A DNA stretch of 35,892 nt from positions 1 to 35,892 of the forward strand of contig NZ_NFGZ01000032.1 of NCBI RefSeq assembly GCF_002159175.1, read 5' to 3'. Under the pieces are notes generated by a model. It had not been told where the DNA came from, did no database searches, and saw nothing but the letters and a program-made list of their open reading frames with translations. Positions 1 through 7,822 of the stretch are shown here, one piece after another. Position 1 is the first letter of the stretch, and the number at the start of each line of letters is the position of its first letter. A program made the translations under genes and the position numbers. The DNA is from Flavonifractor sp. An92. GTDB lineage: Bacteria; Bacillota; Clostridia; Oscillospirales; Oscillospiraceae.

Positions 1-62
1 AAGTGTCCCCCGGTCACCGGGTGAAGTGCTGGAAGAACGCCCCCGCCGGTCTGTTTTTCCTC

Positions 63-92
63 TTGACAACTCCCTTTTGGGGGAGTTATACT
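63..92 (+). promoter_or_regulatory. csoR-copA promoter
   Basis: A TTGACA -35 box at 63-68 and a TATACT -10 box at 87-92 are separated by 18 bases, close to the sigma-A consensus. The spacer is occupied by an inverted repeat, AACTCCC (68-74) against GGGAGTT (81-87). A second one, CTTGG-CTTA-CCAAG (91-104), covers the expected start of transcription. The promoter faces csoR and copA. Confidence 0.8.
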
Positions 93-103
93 TGGCTTAC
101 CAA

Positions 104-127
104 GATACCCCACCCCCGGGGGGTGTC
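104..127 (+). promoter_or_regulatory. CsoR-type copper operator
   Basis: This GC-rich imperfect dyad has a left arm GATACCCCAC and a right arm GGGGGGTGTC; 8 of 10 arm positions pair. Its TACCCC...GGGGTRT form resembles published CsoR operators upstream of copper-resistance operons. It lies just downstream of the predicted transcription start and before the csoR ribosome site, where a bound repressor would block elongation or promoter clearance. That CsoR binds here is inference from family and position. Confidence 0.65.
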
Positions 128-151
128 CAGTACCGAAAGGAGGTCTGCCCC

Positions 152-415
152 ATGATGGCCGACCATCAGAAGATCCTGCGCCTCTTGAAAACCGCCCGCG
201 GCCAGCTGGACGGCATCATCAAAATGGTGGAGGAGGACCGCTACTGCATCGACATCTCCACTCAGGTCATGGCCACCGAGGCCATCCTGAAGCGCTGCAA
301 CCGGGAGATCCTGGCCGCCCACCTGGAGCACTGCGTCAAGAACGCCGTCACCGACGAGGACCGCCAGCAGAAGGTCGACGAGCTGGTGGACACCCTGGGC
401 CGCCTGCTGAAGTAA
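152..415 (+). CDS. csoR: CsoR-family copper-sensing repressor
   Basis: An 87-residue all-helical repressor of the CsoR/FrmR (DUF156) family, which binds DNA as the apo-protein and releases it on Cu(I) binding. The C-H-C ligand set of CsoR is visible: Cys32 in the YCIDI motif, then His57 and Cys61 in an H-x3-C motif. This favours copper over the formaldehyde (FrmR) or nickel (RcnR) branches. The ATG at 152 was chosen because AAAGGAGG (136-143) lies 8 bases upstream; the next codon is also ATG. An upstream extension of the frame to base 26 would run through the promoter and has no ribosome site. The gene ends 24 bases before copA, as expected for a copper-induced repressor-exporter operon controlled by the operator at 104-127. 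Confidence 0.93.
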   Translation: MMADHQKILRLLKTARGQLDGIIKMVEEDRYCIDISTQVMATEAILKRCNREILAAHLEHCVKNAVTDEDRQQKVDELVDTLGRLLK

Positions 416-439
416 ATCCCGAAAGGTCGTGAGCTTCCC

Positions 440-2992
440 TTGAAACAAAAATACAACGTGACCGGCATGACCTGCACCGCCTGCTCCGCCCACGTGGAGA
501 AGGCGGTGGGCCAGGTGGACGGGGTCCGCTCGGTGAACGTGAACCTGATGGCCAATTCCATGCTGGTGGACTACGACGAGGGCGCGGTCACCCCCGATGC
601 CATCGTCCACGCAGTGGAGGATGCGGGCTACGGCGCCGCCCCGGCGGGCGGGACCGCCGCCAAGGCCGCCCAGGCCAAGGGCCCGGACCCGCTGGCAGAA
701 GAACTCAAACACATGAAATTCCGCCTCATCGTCTCCTTCTGCTTCCTCATCCCCCTTTTCTACTTATCTATGGGCCACATGATGGGCTGGCCCCTCCCTG
801 CCATCTTCCACGGCACCGGGAACGCCATGGTTTACGCCCTCACCCAGCTGCTGCTGGTGCTGCCCATCCTGTATGTGAACGACAAATATTACAAGGTCGG
901 CTTCAAGACCCTCTGGAAGCGGGCTCCCAACATGGACTCCCTCATCGCCCTGGGCTCCACCGCCGCGGTGGTGTACGGACTGGCGGCCCTCTACCAGATC
1001 GGCTGGGGCCTGGGCCACGGGGACACCGCCCGGGTAGAGAAGTGGTCCATGGACCTCTACCTGGAGTCGGCGGGCATGATCCTCACCCTCATCACCCTGG
1101 GCAAGTTCCTGGAAACCCGGTCCCGGGGCAAGACCGGCGAGGCCATCGCCCGGCTGATGGACCTGGCCCCCAAGACCGCCACCGTCTTGCGGGACGGCAC
1201 TGAAGTGGAGGTGCCGGTGGAGGACGTGGTGGTAGGCGACCGGGTGGTGGTGAAGCCTGGCGGGCGCATCCCGGTGGACGGCGTGGTGGTGGAAGGCTGG
1301 TCCTCGGTGGACGAGAGCGCCCTCACCGGCGAGTCCATCCCGGTGGAGAAGGCCCCCGGGTCCAAGGTGGCCGCCGCCTCCATCAACCAGTCCGGCTCCT
1401 TCACCTTTGAGGCCACCCGGGTGGGCGAGGACACCACCCTGGCCCAAATGATCCGCCTGGTGGAGGAGGCCTCGGCCTCCAAGGCCCCCATCGCCAAGCT
1501 GGCCGACAAAGTGGCCGGGGTGTTTGTGCCGGTGGTCATCACCATCGCCGTGGTGACCGCCCTCGTCTGGCTGGTCGTCACCGGCGGCGACATCACCCGG
1601 GCCCTCACCGCAGGCGTGGCCGTGCTGGTCATCTCCTGCCCCTGTGCTCTGGGCCTGGCCACCCCCGTGGCCATCATGGTGGGCACCGGCAAAGGCGCGG
1701 AAAACGGCATTTTAATCAAATCCGCCGAGGCCCTGGAGACCCTCCACACCATCGACACGGTGGTGCTGGACAAGACCGGCACCCTCACCGAGGGAAAGCC
1801 GGTGGTCACCGACCTTCTCCCCCTGGGAGACACCGGCGCGGAGGAGCTCCTCTGCATCGCCGCCTCTCTGGAGCAGCCCTCGGAGCACCCCCTCTCCTCC
1901 GCCATCGTCACCGCCGCCCAGGAGCGGAACATCCCCCTGGCCCCGGTGGAGCACTTCACCGCCCTCCACGGCAAGGGCGTCAAGGGCGCCATCCAGGGCG
2001 GACAGTTCCTGGCGGGCAACGCCGCTCTGCTCCGGGAGGAAGGTATTGGCCTGAGTGCCGCCCAGGCCCGGGCGGAACAGCTGGCTGCCCAGGGTAAGAC
2101 CCCCCTGTACTTCGCCGAAGATGGGAAGCTGCTGGGCCTCATCGCAGTGGCTGACCAGCCCAAGCCCACCAGCGCCGCCGCCGTGGCCGCTTTCCGGGCG
2201 CTGGGTATCCGGGTGGTTATGCTCACCGGCGACAACGCCCGCACCGCCCAGGCGGTGGGCTCCGCCCTGGGGGTGGACGAGATCGTCTCGGAGGTGCTGC
2301 CCCAGGACAAGGAGCGGCAGGTGGCCGCCCTTCAGGCCCAGGGCCGGAAGGTGGCCATGGTGGGCGACGGCATCAACGACGCCCCCGCCCTGGCCCGGGC
2401 CGACGTGGGTCTGGCCATCGGGGCGGGTACCGACGTGGCCATCGAGTCGGCCGACATCGTGCTGATGAAGAGCGACCTGATGGACGCGGTGAAGGCGGTG
2501 CAGCTCTCCAAGGCGGTCATCCGCAACATCAAGGAGAACCTGTTCTGGGCCTTCTTCTACAACGTCATCGGCATCCCCCTGGCCGCGGGCGTGTGGTATC
2601 CCCTGCTCCACGTGATGCTCAACCCCATGTTCGCCGCCGCCGCCATGAGCATGAGCTCGGTGTGCGTGGTGACCAACGCCCTGCGCCTGCGGTTCTTCCG
2701 CCCCAAGCTCCCAGGAGTCCCGGAGGAACTTGTGACCCCCGTGCTGACCCAACATCAAACCGAACAAGGAGTGTGTCAAACCATGACCAAGAAACTCATC
2801 ATCGAGGGCATGATGTGCTCTCACTGCACCGGACGGGTGGAGAAGGCCCTCTCCGCCCTGGAGGGCGTCTCCGCCGTGGAGATGAGCCTGGAGGGCAAGT
2901 CCGCCACCGTCACCCTCTCCGCCGACGTGTCCGACGACGTGCTCACCAAGGCCGTCACCGACGCGGGCTACGAGGTGCTCTCGGTCCAGTAA
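440..2992 (+). CDS. copA: Copper-exporting P1B-type ATPase with C-terminal CopZ-like domain
   Basis: An 850-residue P1B-1 ATPase that pumps Cu(I) out of the cytoplasm. Visible parts are an N-terminal HMA domain with C12-x2-C15 (GMTCTAC), paired membrane helices, a TGES actuator motif, and the intramembrane Cys400-Pro401-Cys402 metal site. These are followed by the phosphorylated Asp444 in DKTGTLT, the SEHP nucleotide-site histidine and the GDGIND hinge around Asp643. The normal family end (ALRLRFF) falls near residue 745. The frame then continues through a short polar linker into a second HMA domain with Cys793 and Cys796. The start is TTG at 440, with only a weak AAAGG 13 bases upstream; the first HMA domain requires it, since the next Met is inside the metal motif. 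A terminator follows at 3004. The C-terminal fusion is unusual. Confidence 0.95.
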   Translation: MKQKYNVTGMTCTACSAHVEKAVGQVDGVRSVNVNLMANSMLVDYDEGAVTPDAIVHAVEDAGYGAAPAGGTAAKAAQAKGPDPLAEELKHMKFRLIVSFCFLIPLFYLSMGHMMGWPLPAIFHGTGNAMVYALTQLLLVLPILYVNDKYYKVGFKTLWKRAPNMDSLIALGSTAAVVYGLAALYQIGWGLGHGDTARVEKWSMDLYLESAGMILTLITLGKFLETRSRGKTGEAIARLMDLAPKTATVLRDGTEVEVPVEDVVVGDRVVVKPGGRIPVDGVVVEGWSSVDESALTGESIPVEKAPGSKVAAASINQSGSFTFEATRVGEDTTLAQMIRLVEEASASKAPIAKLADKVAGVFVPVVITIAVVTALVWLVVTGGDITRALTAGVAVLVISCPCALGLATPVAIMVGTGKGAENGILIKSAEALETLHTIDTVVLDKTGTLTEGKPVVTDLLPLGDTGAEELLCIAASLEQPSEHPLSSAIVTAAQERNIPLAPVEHFTALHGKGVKGAIQGGQFLAGNAALLREEGIGLSAAQARAEQLAAQGKTPLYFAEDGKLLGLIAVADQPKPTSAAAVAAFRALGIRVVMLTGDNARTAQAVGSALGVDEIVSEVLPQDKERQVAALQAQGRKVAMVGDGINDAPALARADVGLAIGAGTDVAIESADIVLMKSDLMDAVKAVQLSKAVIRNIKENLFWAFFYNVIGIPLAAGVWYPLLHVMLNPMFAAAAMSMSSVCVVTNALRLRFFRPKLPGVPEELVTPVLTQHQTEQGVCQTMTKKLIIEGMMCSHCTGRVEKALSALEGVSAVEMSLEGKSATVTLSADVSDDVLTKAVTDAGYEVLSVQ
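2783..2992 (+). CDS. copZ: Possible internal translation of a stand-alone CopZ-like copper chaperone
   Basis: Inside the copA frame, AAGGAG (2766-2771) stands 11 bases before an in-frame ATG at 2783. From there to the shared stop is exactly 69 residues, the length of a typical free CopZ. The product holds GMMCSHC (Cys12 and Cys15 of the small protein) and a complete beta-alpha-beta-beta-alpha-beta HMA fold pattern. In many Firmicutes copZ is a separate gene directly after copA. Here no stop separates them, so the chaperone could be made both as a CopA tail and as a free protein. The free product is inference from the retained ribosome site; it may be only a relic of a recent fusion. Confidence 0.45.
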   Translation: MTKKLIIEGMMCSHCTGRVEKALSALEGVSAVEMSLEGKSATVTLSADVSDDVLTKAVTDAGYEVLSVQ

Positions 2993-3003
2993 GCCGCAGG
3001 GAA

Positions 3004-3045
3004 CCCCGCCTCCCGGATTTTTCCCGGGGGGCGGGGCTTTTTTTG
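3004..3045 (+). terminator. Rho-independent terminator of csoR-copA
   Basis: A GC-rich stem made of CCCCGCC..CCCGG and its complement CCGGG..GGCGGGG encloses an AT-rich loop. It is followed directly by a run of seven T at the 3' end, 12 bases after the copA stop codon. Confidence 0.85.
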
Positions 3046-3058
3046 TCTATTTTAAACC

Positions 3059-3086
3059 TTGCCACCTGCCGCCCAAGTGCTAAAAT
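3059..3086 (+). promoter_or_regulatory. Promoter for the MATE transporter gene
   Basis: TTGCCA (3059-3064) and TAAAAT (3081-3086) are spaced by 16 bases, immediately after the copA terminator and about 33 bases before the MATE start codon. The terminator on one side and this promoter on the other suggest that the transporter is expressed separately from the copper unit. Confidence 0.55.
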
Positions 3087-3118
3087 GAAAGGCTGAATCT
3101 GTGAAGGAGGCCCAGACC

Positions 3119-4477
3119 ATGCAATCCCAAGCTGCCCAATCCCCCCTCTTCTCCCGTCAGGCCTTGGTGCGTCTGATCATCCCCCTGGTCATCGAGCAGT
3201 TCCTCCTCATGACCGTGGGTATGGCGGACACCGTCATGGTCACCAGCACCGGCCAGGCCGCCGTGTCCGGCGTGTCCCTGGTGGACAACATCAACCTGCT
3301 GCTCATCCAGATCTTCGCCGCCCTGTCCACCGGTGGCGCGGTGGTGGTCTCCCAGTACCTGGGCCGTGAGAAGCTGGAGGATGCCCGCACCGCCGCCCGG
3401 CAGCTCCTCTACACCACTACCGCCATGTCCACCGCCCTGATGGTGCTGGCCCTGGTGTTCCGGCAGCATGTGCTGGCCCTCCTCTTCGGCAACATCGAGC
3501 CCGACGTGATGGACAGCGCCCTGGAGTACTTCCTGGCCACTGCCCTGGCCTACCCCTTCATGGCCATCTACAACGCCGGTGCCGCCCTCTTCCGCTCCAT
3601 GGGCAACAGCCGCATCTCCATGCTCAACTCCCTGGTGGTCAACATCGTCAACATCACCGTCAACGCCATCCTCATCTACGGCTTCCACATGGGAGCCCTG
3701 GGCGCGGGCATCGGCACCCTGGTCTCCCGCATCACCGCCGCCGTCATCATTCTGGTGCTGCTGCGCCACCCCAACCTGCCGCTGTGCCTGGAGCACTTCT
3801 TCCCCATCCGCTTCCGGGGGGATATGGTGAAGCGCATCCTGTCCATCGGCATCCCCAACGGGCTGGAAAACGGCCTCTTCCAGGTGGGCAAGCTGGTGGT
3901 GCTCAGCCTCATCACCGGCTTCGGCACCGACGCCGTGGCCGCCAATGCCATCGCCAACAGCATCGCAGGCGTGGTAAACGTGCCCGGTCAGGCCATCGGT
4001 CTGGCCATCATCACGGTGGTGGGCCAGTGCATGGGCGCGGGCGAGAGCGGCCAGGCCGTGCGCTACACCCGCAAGCTGGTGGCCACAGTGTACCTGTCCA
4101 TGGGCACCCTGAGCGTGCTGCTCTTCCTCACCGCCGGGCCGCTCTGCTCCATCTTCAACCTCTCCCCTGCCGCCGCGGCTATGGCGGAGGAGGTGCTGCG
4201 CTGGTTCTGCGTGTTCGCCCTGGTGGTGTGGCCCCTCTCCTTCACCCTGCCCAACACCCTGCGGGCCGCCGGCGACGCCGTGTTCACCATGGGGGTGTCC
4301 CTGGCCTCCATGTTCCTCTGCCGCATCGCCGCCAGCTACCTGCTGGCCAGCACCTGGGGCTTCGGCCTGGGCCTGCTGGGGGTGTGGCTGGCCATGTTCC
4401 TCGATTGGATCGTCCGGGCCTTCATCTTCGTTCTCCGCTTCCTCCAGGGCAAGTGGAAGAGCCTGCAAGTCATCTAA
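3119..4477 (+). CDS. MATE-family multidrug efflux transporter
   Basis: A 452-residue integral membrane protein with about twelve hydrophobic helices in two related halves, the size and pattern of MATE antiporters. These expel cationic drugs or metabolites using Na+ or H+ gradients. The N-terminal segment (IPLVIEQFLLMTVGMADTVM) is typical of the NorM/DinF-like group common in Clostridia, and ALFRSMGN in the middle matches the conserved MATE inter-helix motif. The start is the ATG at 3119, placed 8 bases after GAAGGAGG (3103-3110). A GTG at 3101 in the same frame overlaps that ribosome site and is rejected. The substrate cannot be told from sequence. Next to the copper operon, but apparently not part of it. 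Confidence 0.9.
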   Translation: MQSQAAQSPLFSRQALVRLIIPLVIEQFLLMTVGMADTVMVTSTGQAAVSGVSLVDNINLLLIQIFAALSTGGAVVVSQYLGREKLEDARTAARQLLYTTTAMSTALMVLALVFRQHVLALLFGNIEPDVMDSALEYFLATALAYPFMAIYNAGAALFRSMGNSRISMLNSLVVNIVNITVNAILIYGFHMGALGAGIGTLVSRITAAVIILVLLRHPNLPLCLEHFFPIRFRGDMVKRILSIGIPNGLENGLFQVGKLVVLSLITGFGTDAVAANAIANSIAGVVNVPGQAIGLAIITVVGQCMGAGESGQAVRYTRKLVATVYLSMGTLSVLLFLTAGPLCSIFNLSPAAAAMAEEVLRWFCVFALVVWPLSFTLPNTLRAAGDAVFTMGVSLASMFLCRIAASYLLASTWGFGLGLLGVWLAMFLDWIVRAFIFVLRFLQGKWKSLQVI

Positions 4478-4493
4478 ACCTCCAGATAAACCG

Positions 4494-4530
4494 CGAGCGG
4501 CGCACCTTTTGGTGCGCCGCTCGTTTTGTT
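4494..4530. terminator. Terminator between convergent MATE and sbcC genes
   Basis: A perfect 13-bp stem (CGAGCGGCGCACC and its complement) with a TTTT loop is followed on the plus strand by TTTTGTT. It lies between the MATE stop (4477) and the sbcC stop (4529, minus strand) and could serve both directions. The T-run is better on the plus strand. Confidence 0.8.
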
Positions 4531-7500
4531 ATACCACGATCTCCACCCGACTGCCGCCGGTCCGGTCCTTGGTGACCACGATCTGCTTGTCGATCTTCTC
4601 CTTGAGCTCGGCCACGTGGGAGATGATGCCCACCAGGCGCTTGCCCTCGGTGAGGCCGGTGAAGGCCCGGATGGCCTGCTGGAGGGCCTCCTCGTCCAGA
4701 GAGCCGAAGCCCTCGTCCACGAACATGGTGTCCAGGGAGATGCCGTGGGCGGAGGACTGGATCTCGTCCGAGAGCCCCAGAGCCAGAGACAGCGACGCCT
4801 GGAAGGACTCGCCACCGGAGAGGGATTTCACGCTCCGCTCGGAGCCGTTGTAGTGGTCGATGACGTCCAACTCCAGGCCGCTCTTGCTGCGGTTGTTCTC
4901 CGCCTCGGTGCGGCGGCGCAGATCGTACTGGCCGCCGGACATGACCATCAGGCGGCTGTTGGCCCGCTGGATGATGGAGTCGAAGCGGGTCATCTGCACA
5001 TAGGTCTCCAGGTCCACCTTTCCCTTGCCGGTGAGGTTGCCGTTGACCGTGTTGGAGAGGGTGCGCACCCAGGTGTACTGGGCCTCCAGCCGCGTCAGGT
5101 CCGCCGAGCGGGCCTGGATATTGCTGAGGGCGGTCTGATTGGTGGTGAGGCGGGTATGGAGGCTCCGCCGCTCCCCCTCCACCTGGGCCCGGCGGCCGGT
5201 CAGCTCCACGCTTCTGGCCCGCTCGGCCTCAATGTCGGTGCCTTCCCCGTCCTTCAGAAGGCCGGTGAGCTGGGCGATGGCGGCGTCCAGCTGGGCCAGG
5301 GCGGTGTTCTCCCGGTTGAGGGCCTCCTCGGCCGTCTTGCGGGCCTGTTTGAGTCCCTCGGCCTCCTGCCGCAGGGTATTTACCCGGCGCTCCGCCGCCG
5401 CGGCGTCGGGATAGCGGAGGGAGGCTTTCAGCGCCGCGAGCTGCTCGGTGAGGGCCGTTTTCCGGCTCTCCGCTCCGGCCAGGTCGGCCTGGGCCTTGGA
5501 AATGGCGTTCTCCAGGTCCCGGAGCTCCCCCTCCCGCCGGGGAATCAGGGTCTCCAGCTCTTCCTTGCGCTGGAGCTGTTTCTGGGCGGCGTCCAGCTGG
5601 GCGGCCAGGGTGCGCAGCTGCGCCTCTACCTGGGTGCGCTGGTCGGCCAGGGCCTTGGGGGCCTCCGCCAGCGCCACGCCAGGCAGCTGCTCGCCCAGCT
5701 GCTGCACCAGCTTGCCCTCCAGCTGTTCCTTCTGGCCTTTGAGGGCACTGTGGTCCACCTGGGCCTGCTGGAGCTGCTGGTCCAGCCGCTCCTGCCGCTC
5801 CTTTGCAGCCTTCAAGGCCTGCTCCTGGGCAGCGATATGCTCCCCCAGGGCCTGCCGGGCCATCAGCTTGGTCTCCAGGGCCTTGGCCTCCTGCCGGAGC
5901 TGGGCCATGACCTGCTCGTTTTCCTTCTGACAGGCGGCGATCTGGGCGGGGGCTTCTTCAATGGAGGGGGCCTCCACATAGTCCTTCATCCCGTCCAGCA
6001 GCTTCTTCTCCCGCTCCTCCAGAGCGGTCTTGCAGCTCCCGGCCTTCAGACTGGCCTGGTTGGCCTTGGCCCGGGCGGCGTCCACCGCCTCCTTGGCGCG
6101 CTGGAGCTGGGCCTCAGTGGGGGCGTTCTGGGACATGCGGGCGGGGGCGGGGTGCTCCACCGAGCCGCACACCGGGCAGGGCTCTCCGGGCCGCAGGTGC
6201 TGGGCCAGGACGCCCGCCTGCTCGTCCAGGAAGGCGCGGTCCTTCTGCCGGTAATCCTGCTCCGCCGCCTCCAGGGTATCCGCCGCCGTCTGGTAGACAT
6301 TCTGGGCCTGCTTCAGGGCGCTCCGGGCGGCGTCACAATCGCGCAAAAATCCCTCCAGCGCCTGGAGCCCCCGGGCCCGCTCCTGAGCCTGGGTGCGGCG
6401 GGCATTGCCCTTCTCCCGCTCCGCCTCCAGGCCCTCCGAGTCCTTCCAGGCCTTCTGGTCGGCCTGGAGGGTGGCCTCCTTCTGCTCCACTTCCTTCCGG
6501 AAGCTCCCCTGACGGGCGGACAGGTCCTCCCACTGCTCCTTGCTCTTCTGGAGGCGCTGGGTGCAGGCCTGCCACTGCTCCAGATCGCGCCCCAGGGCGG
6601 TCAGGGCATTTTTGCGGCTCTCGGCCTGGGTCTGCTCCCGCAGGAGCCGCTCTCTCCCCTCGCCGGCGTGGGCAAGGGTCTCCCCCTCGGCTTTCAGCTT
6701 GGAGAGGGACTCGGTCTGAGCGGTCAGCCGGGTCCGCTGGGCCTGCTGCTCCTCCTGCTGGGCGGCGATGGCCCCGGCCAGATTGGCCAGAGTCCGCTCC
6801 TGGTCGGTCAGCTCCCGGTACCGGGGCAGCTCCGCCTCCAGGCCCGAGCGCTCCCCCTCCAGCTCCGCCTGCCGGGGCTCCAGGGCCCGCTGCTCCTCCA
6901 GCTTCTTCCGGGCCAGCTCCACCCGGGGGGCCTGGGCCTCCCGGTCCTGCTTGGCCTTTGCCAGGTTCCTGCGGGTCTTTTCCACTTCCTCGGCCTTGCC
7001 CAGGCGCTCGCTCACTGCACGGATGGCCCCGTCCAGCTCCGCGAGCTGGCCCTCACAGGCCTCCTCCGCCTTGCGGTCGTTGGCGATGAGGGTCTCGATG
7101 AGCTCCACCGTCTCCTGGAAGGTGAGCTCTCCCCGTTTGGCCAGCTCGGTCCGGGGAGCACAGGGGGACTCCGGCGGGCAGAGGATGCCGCTGATGTACT
7201 GCTTCACGCTGGCCTGGGCCGCCTCGCACTCGTCCCGCAGCTTGCCGGTGCGGGTTTTCAGGCGCTCCTGGAAGGTCTGGTAATACCGGGTCTGAAAGAT
7301 TTCCCGAAAAATCTCCTGGCGGGTCTTGGTGTCGGCCAGCAGCAATTTCCTAAAATCGCCCTGGGCGATCATGGCCACCTGGGCGAACTGCCCCCGGTCC
7401 AGGCCGATGATGGACCGGATGGCGGCGTTGACCTCCCGCACACCGGCGACGGGCCGGCCGTCGGGCCGCTCCAGCTCCGCCTTGGCGGGCTGGGTCACCA

Positions 7501-7822
7501 GCTTTCCTCCCCGCTTGGAGGGACGCTGGTAATCGGGGCTGCGGCGGACGGTGTACTCCTTGCCCTTGTAGGAAAAGACCAGCTCCACCAGGGTGGGGGT
7601 CTCCGGGTCGGCGTACTTGGAGCGGAACATGGACGGCTCCCGGTCGCCGCCGCTGGGCTCGCCGTACAGGGCATAGGTGATGGCGTCAAAGAGGGTGGTC
7701 TTACCCGCGCCGGTGTCGCCGGTGATGAGGTAGAGCCCCTGCTCCCCCAGCTTTTCCAGGTCCACCAGGACCTTTCCGGCGTAGGGCCCGAAGGCCGACA
7801 TGGTCAATTTCAGCGGTCTCAT
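4529..7822 (-). CDS. sbcC: SbcC, ATPase subunit of the SbcCD nuclease
   Basis: A 1097-residue SMC-like ATPase that forms the SbcCD (bacterial Mre11-Rad50) complex, which opens DNA hairpins and processes double-strand-break ends. The N-terminal ATPase lobe has a Walker A GDTGAGKTT at residues 35-43. Two very long coiled-coil arms flank a zinc hook, Cys549-Pro-Val-Cys552, almost exactly at mid-protein. The C-terminal lobe has the ABC signature LSGGESF near residue 1001 and a Walker B/D-loop FVDEGFGSLD near 1032. Its ATG overlaps the sbcD stop by four bases (ATGA), so the two are translationally coupled. Full length, with no disruption seen. Confidence 0.96.
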   Translation of the reverse strand: MRPLKLTMSAFGPYAGKVLVDLEKLGEQGLYLITGDTGAGKTTLFDAITYALYGEPSGGDREPSMFRSKYADPETPTLVELVFSYKGKEYTVRRSPDYQRPSKRGGKLVTQPAKAELERPDGRPVAGVREVNAAIRSIIGLDRGQFAQVAMIAQGDFRKLLLADTKTRQEIFREIFQTRYYQTFQERLKTRTGKLRDECEAAQASVKQYISGILCPPESPCAPRTELAKRGELTFQETVELIETLIANDRKAEEACEGQLAELDGAIRAVSERLGKAEEVEKTRRNLAKAKQDREAQAPRVELARKKLEEQRALEPRQAELEGERSGLEAELPRYRELTDQERTLANLAGAIAAQQEEQQAQRTRLTAQTESLSKLKAEGETLAHAGEGRERLLREQTQAESRKNALTALGRDLEQWQACTQRLQKSKEQWEDLSARQGSFRKEVEQKEATLQADQKAWKDSEGLEAEREKGNARRTQAQERARGLQALEGFLRDCDAARSALKQAQNVYQTAADTLEAAEQDYRQKDRAFLDEQAGVLAQHLRPGEPCPVCGSVEHPAPARMSQNAPTEAQLQRAKEAVDAARAKANQASLKAGSCKTALEEREKKLLDGMKDYVEAPSIEEAPAQIAACQKENEQVMAQLRQEAKALETKLMARQALGEHIAAQEQALKAAKERQERLDQQLQQAQVDHSALKGQKEQLEGKLVQQLGEQLPGVALAEAPKALADQRTQVEAQLRTLAAQLDAAQKQLQRKEELETLIPRREGELRDLENAISKAQADLAGAESRKTALTEQLAALKASLRYPDAAAAERRVNTLRQEAEGLKQARKTAEEALNRENTALAQLDAAIAQLTGLLKDGEGTDIEAERARSVELTGRRAQVEGERRSLHTRLTTNQTALSNIQARSADLTRLEAQYTWVRTLSNTVNGNLTGKGKVDLETYVQMTRFDSIIQRANSRLMVMSGGQYDLRRRTEAENNRSKSGLELDVIDHYNGSERSVKSLSGGESFQASLSLALGLSDEIQSSAHGISLDTMFVDEGFGSLDEEALQQAIRAFTGLTEGKRLVGIISHVAELKEKIDKQIVVTKDRTGGSRVEIVV

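Noticed and set aside
26-151. N-terminal extension of csoR
   Set aside because: The extension would translate the promoter and operator; the strong AAAGGAGG and the family length place the start at 152.
3080-4468. A 462-codon minus-strand frame across the MATE gene
   Set aside because: His/Gly/Glu/Gln-rich mirror of a hydrophobic membrane protein gene; no ribosome site and no homology features.
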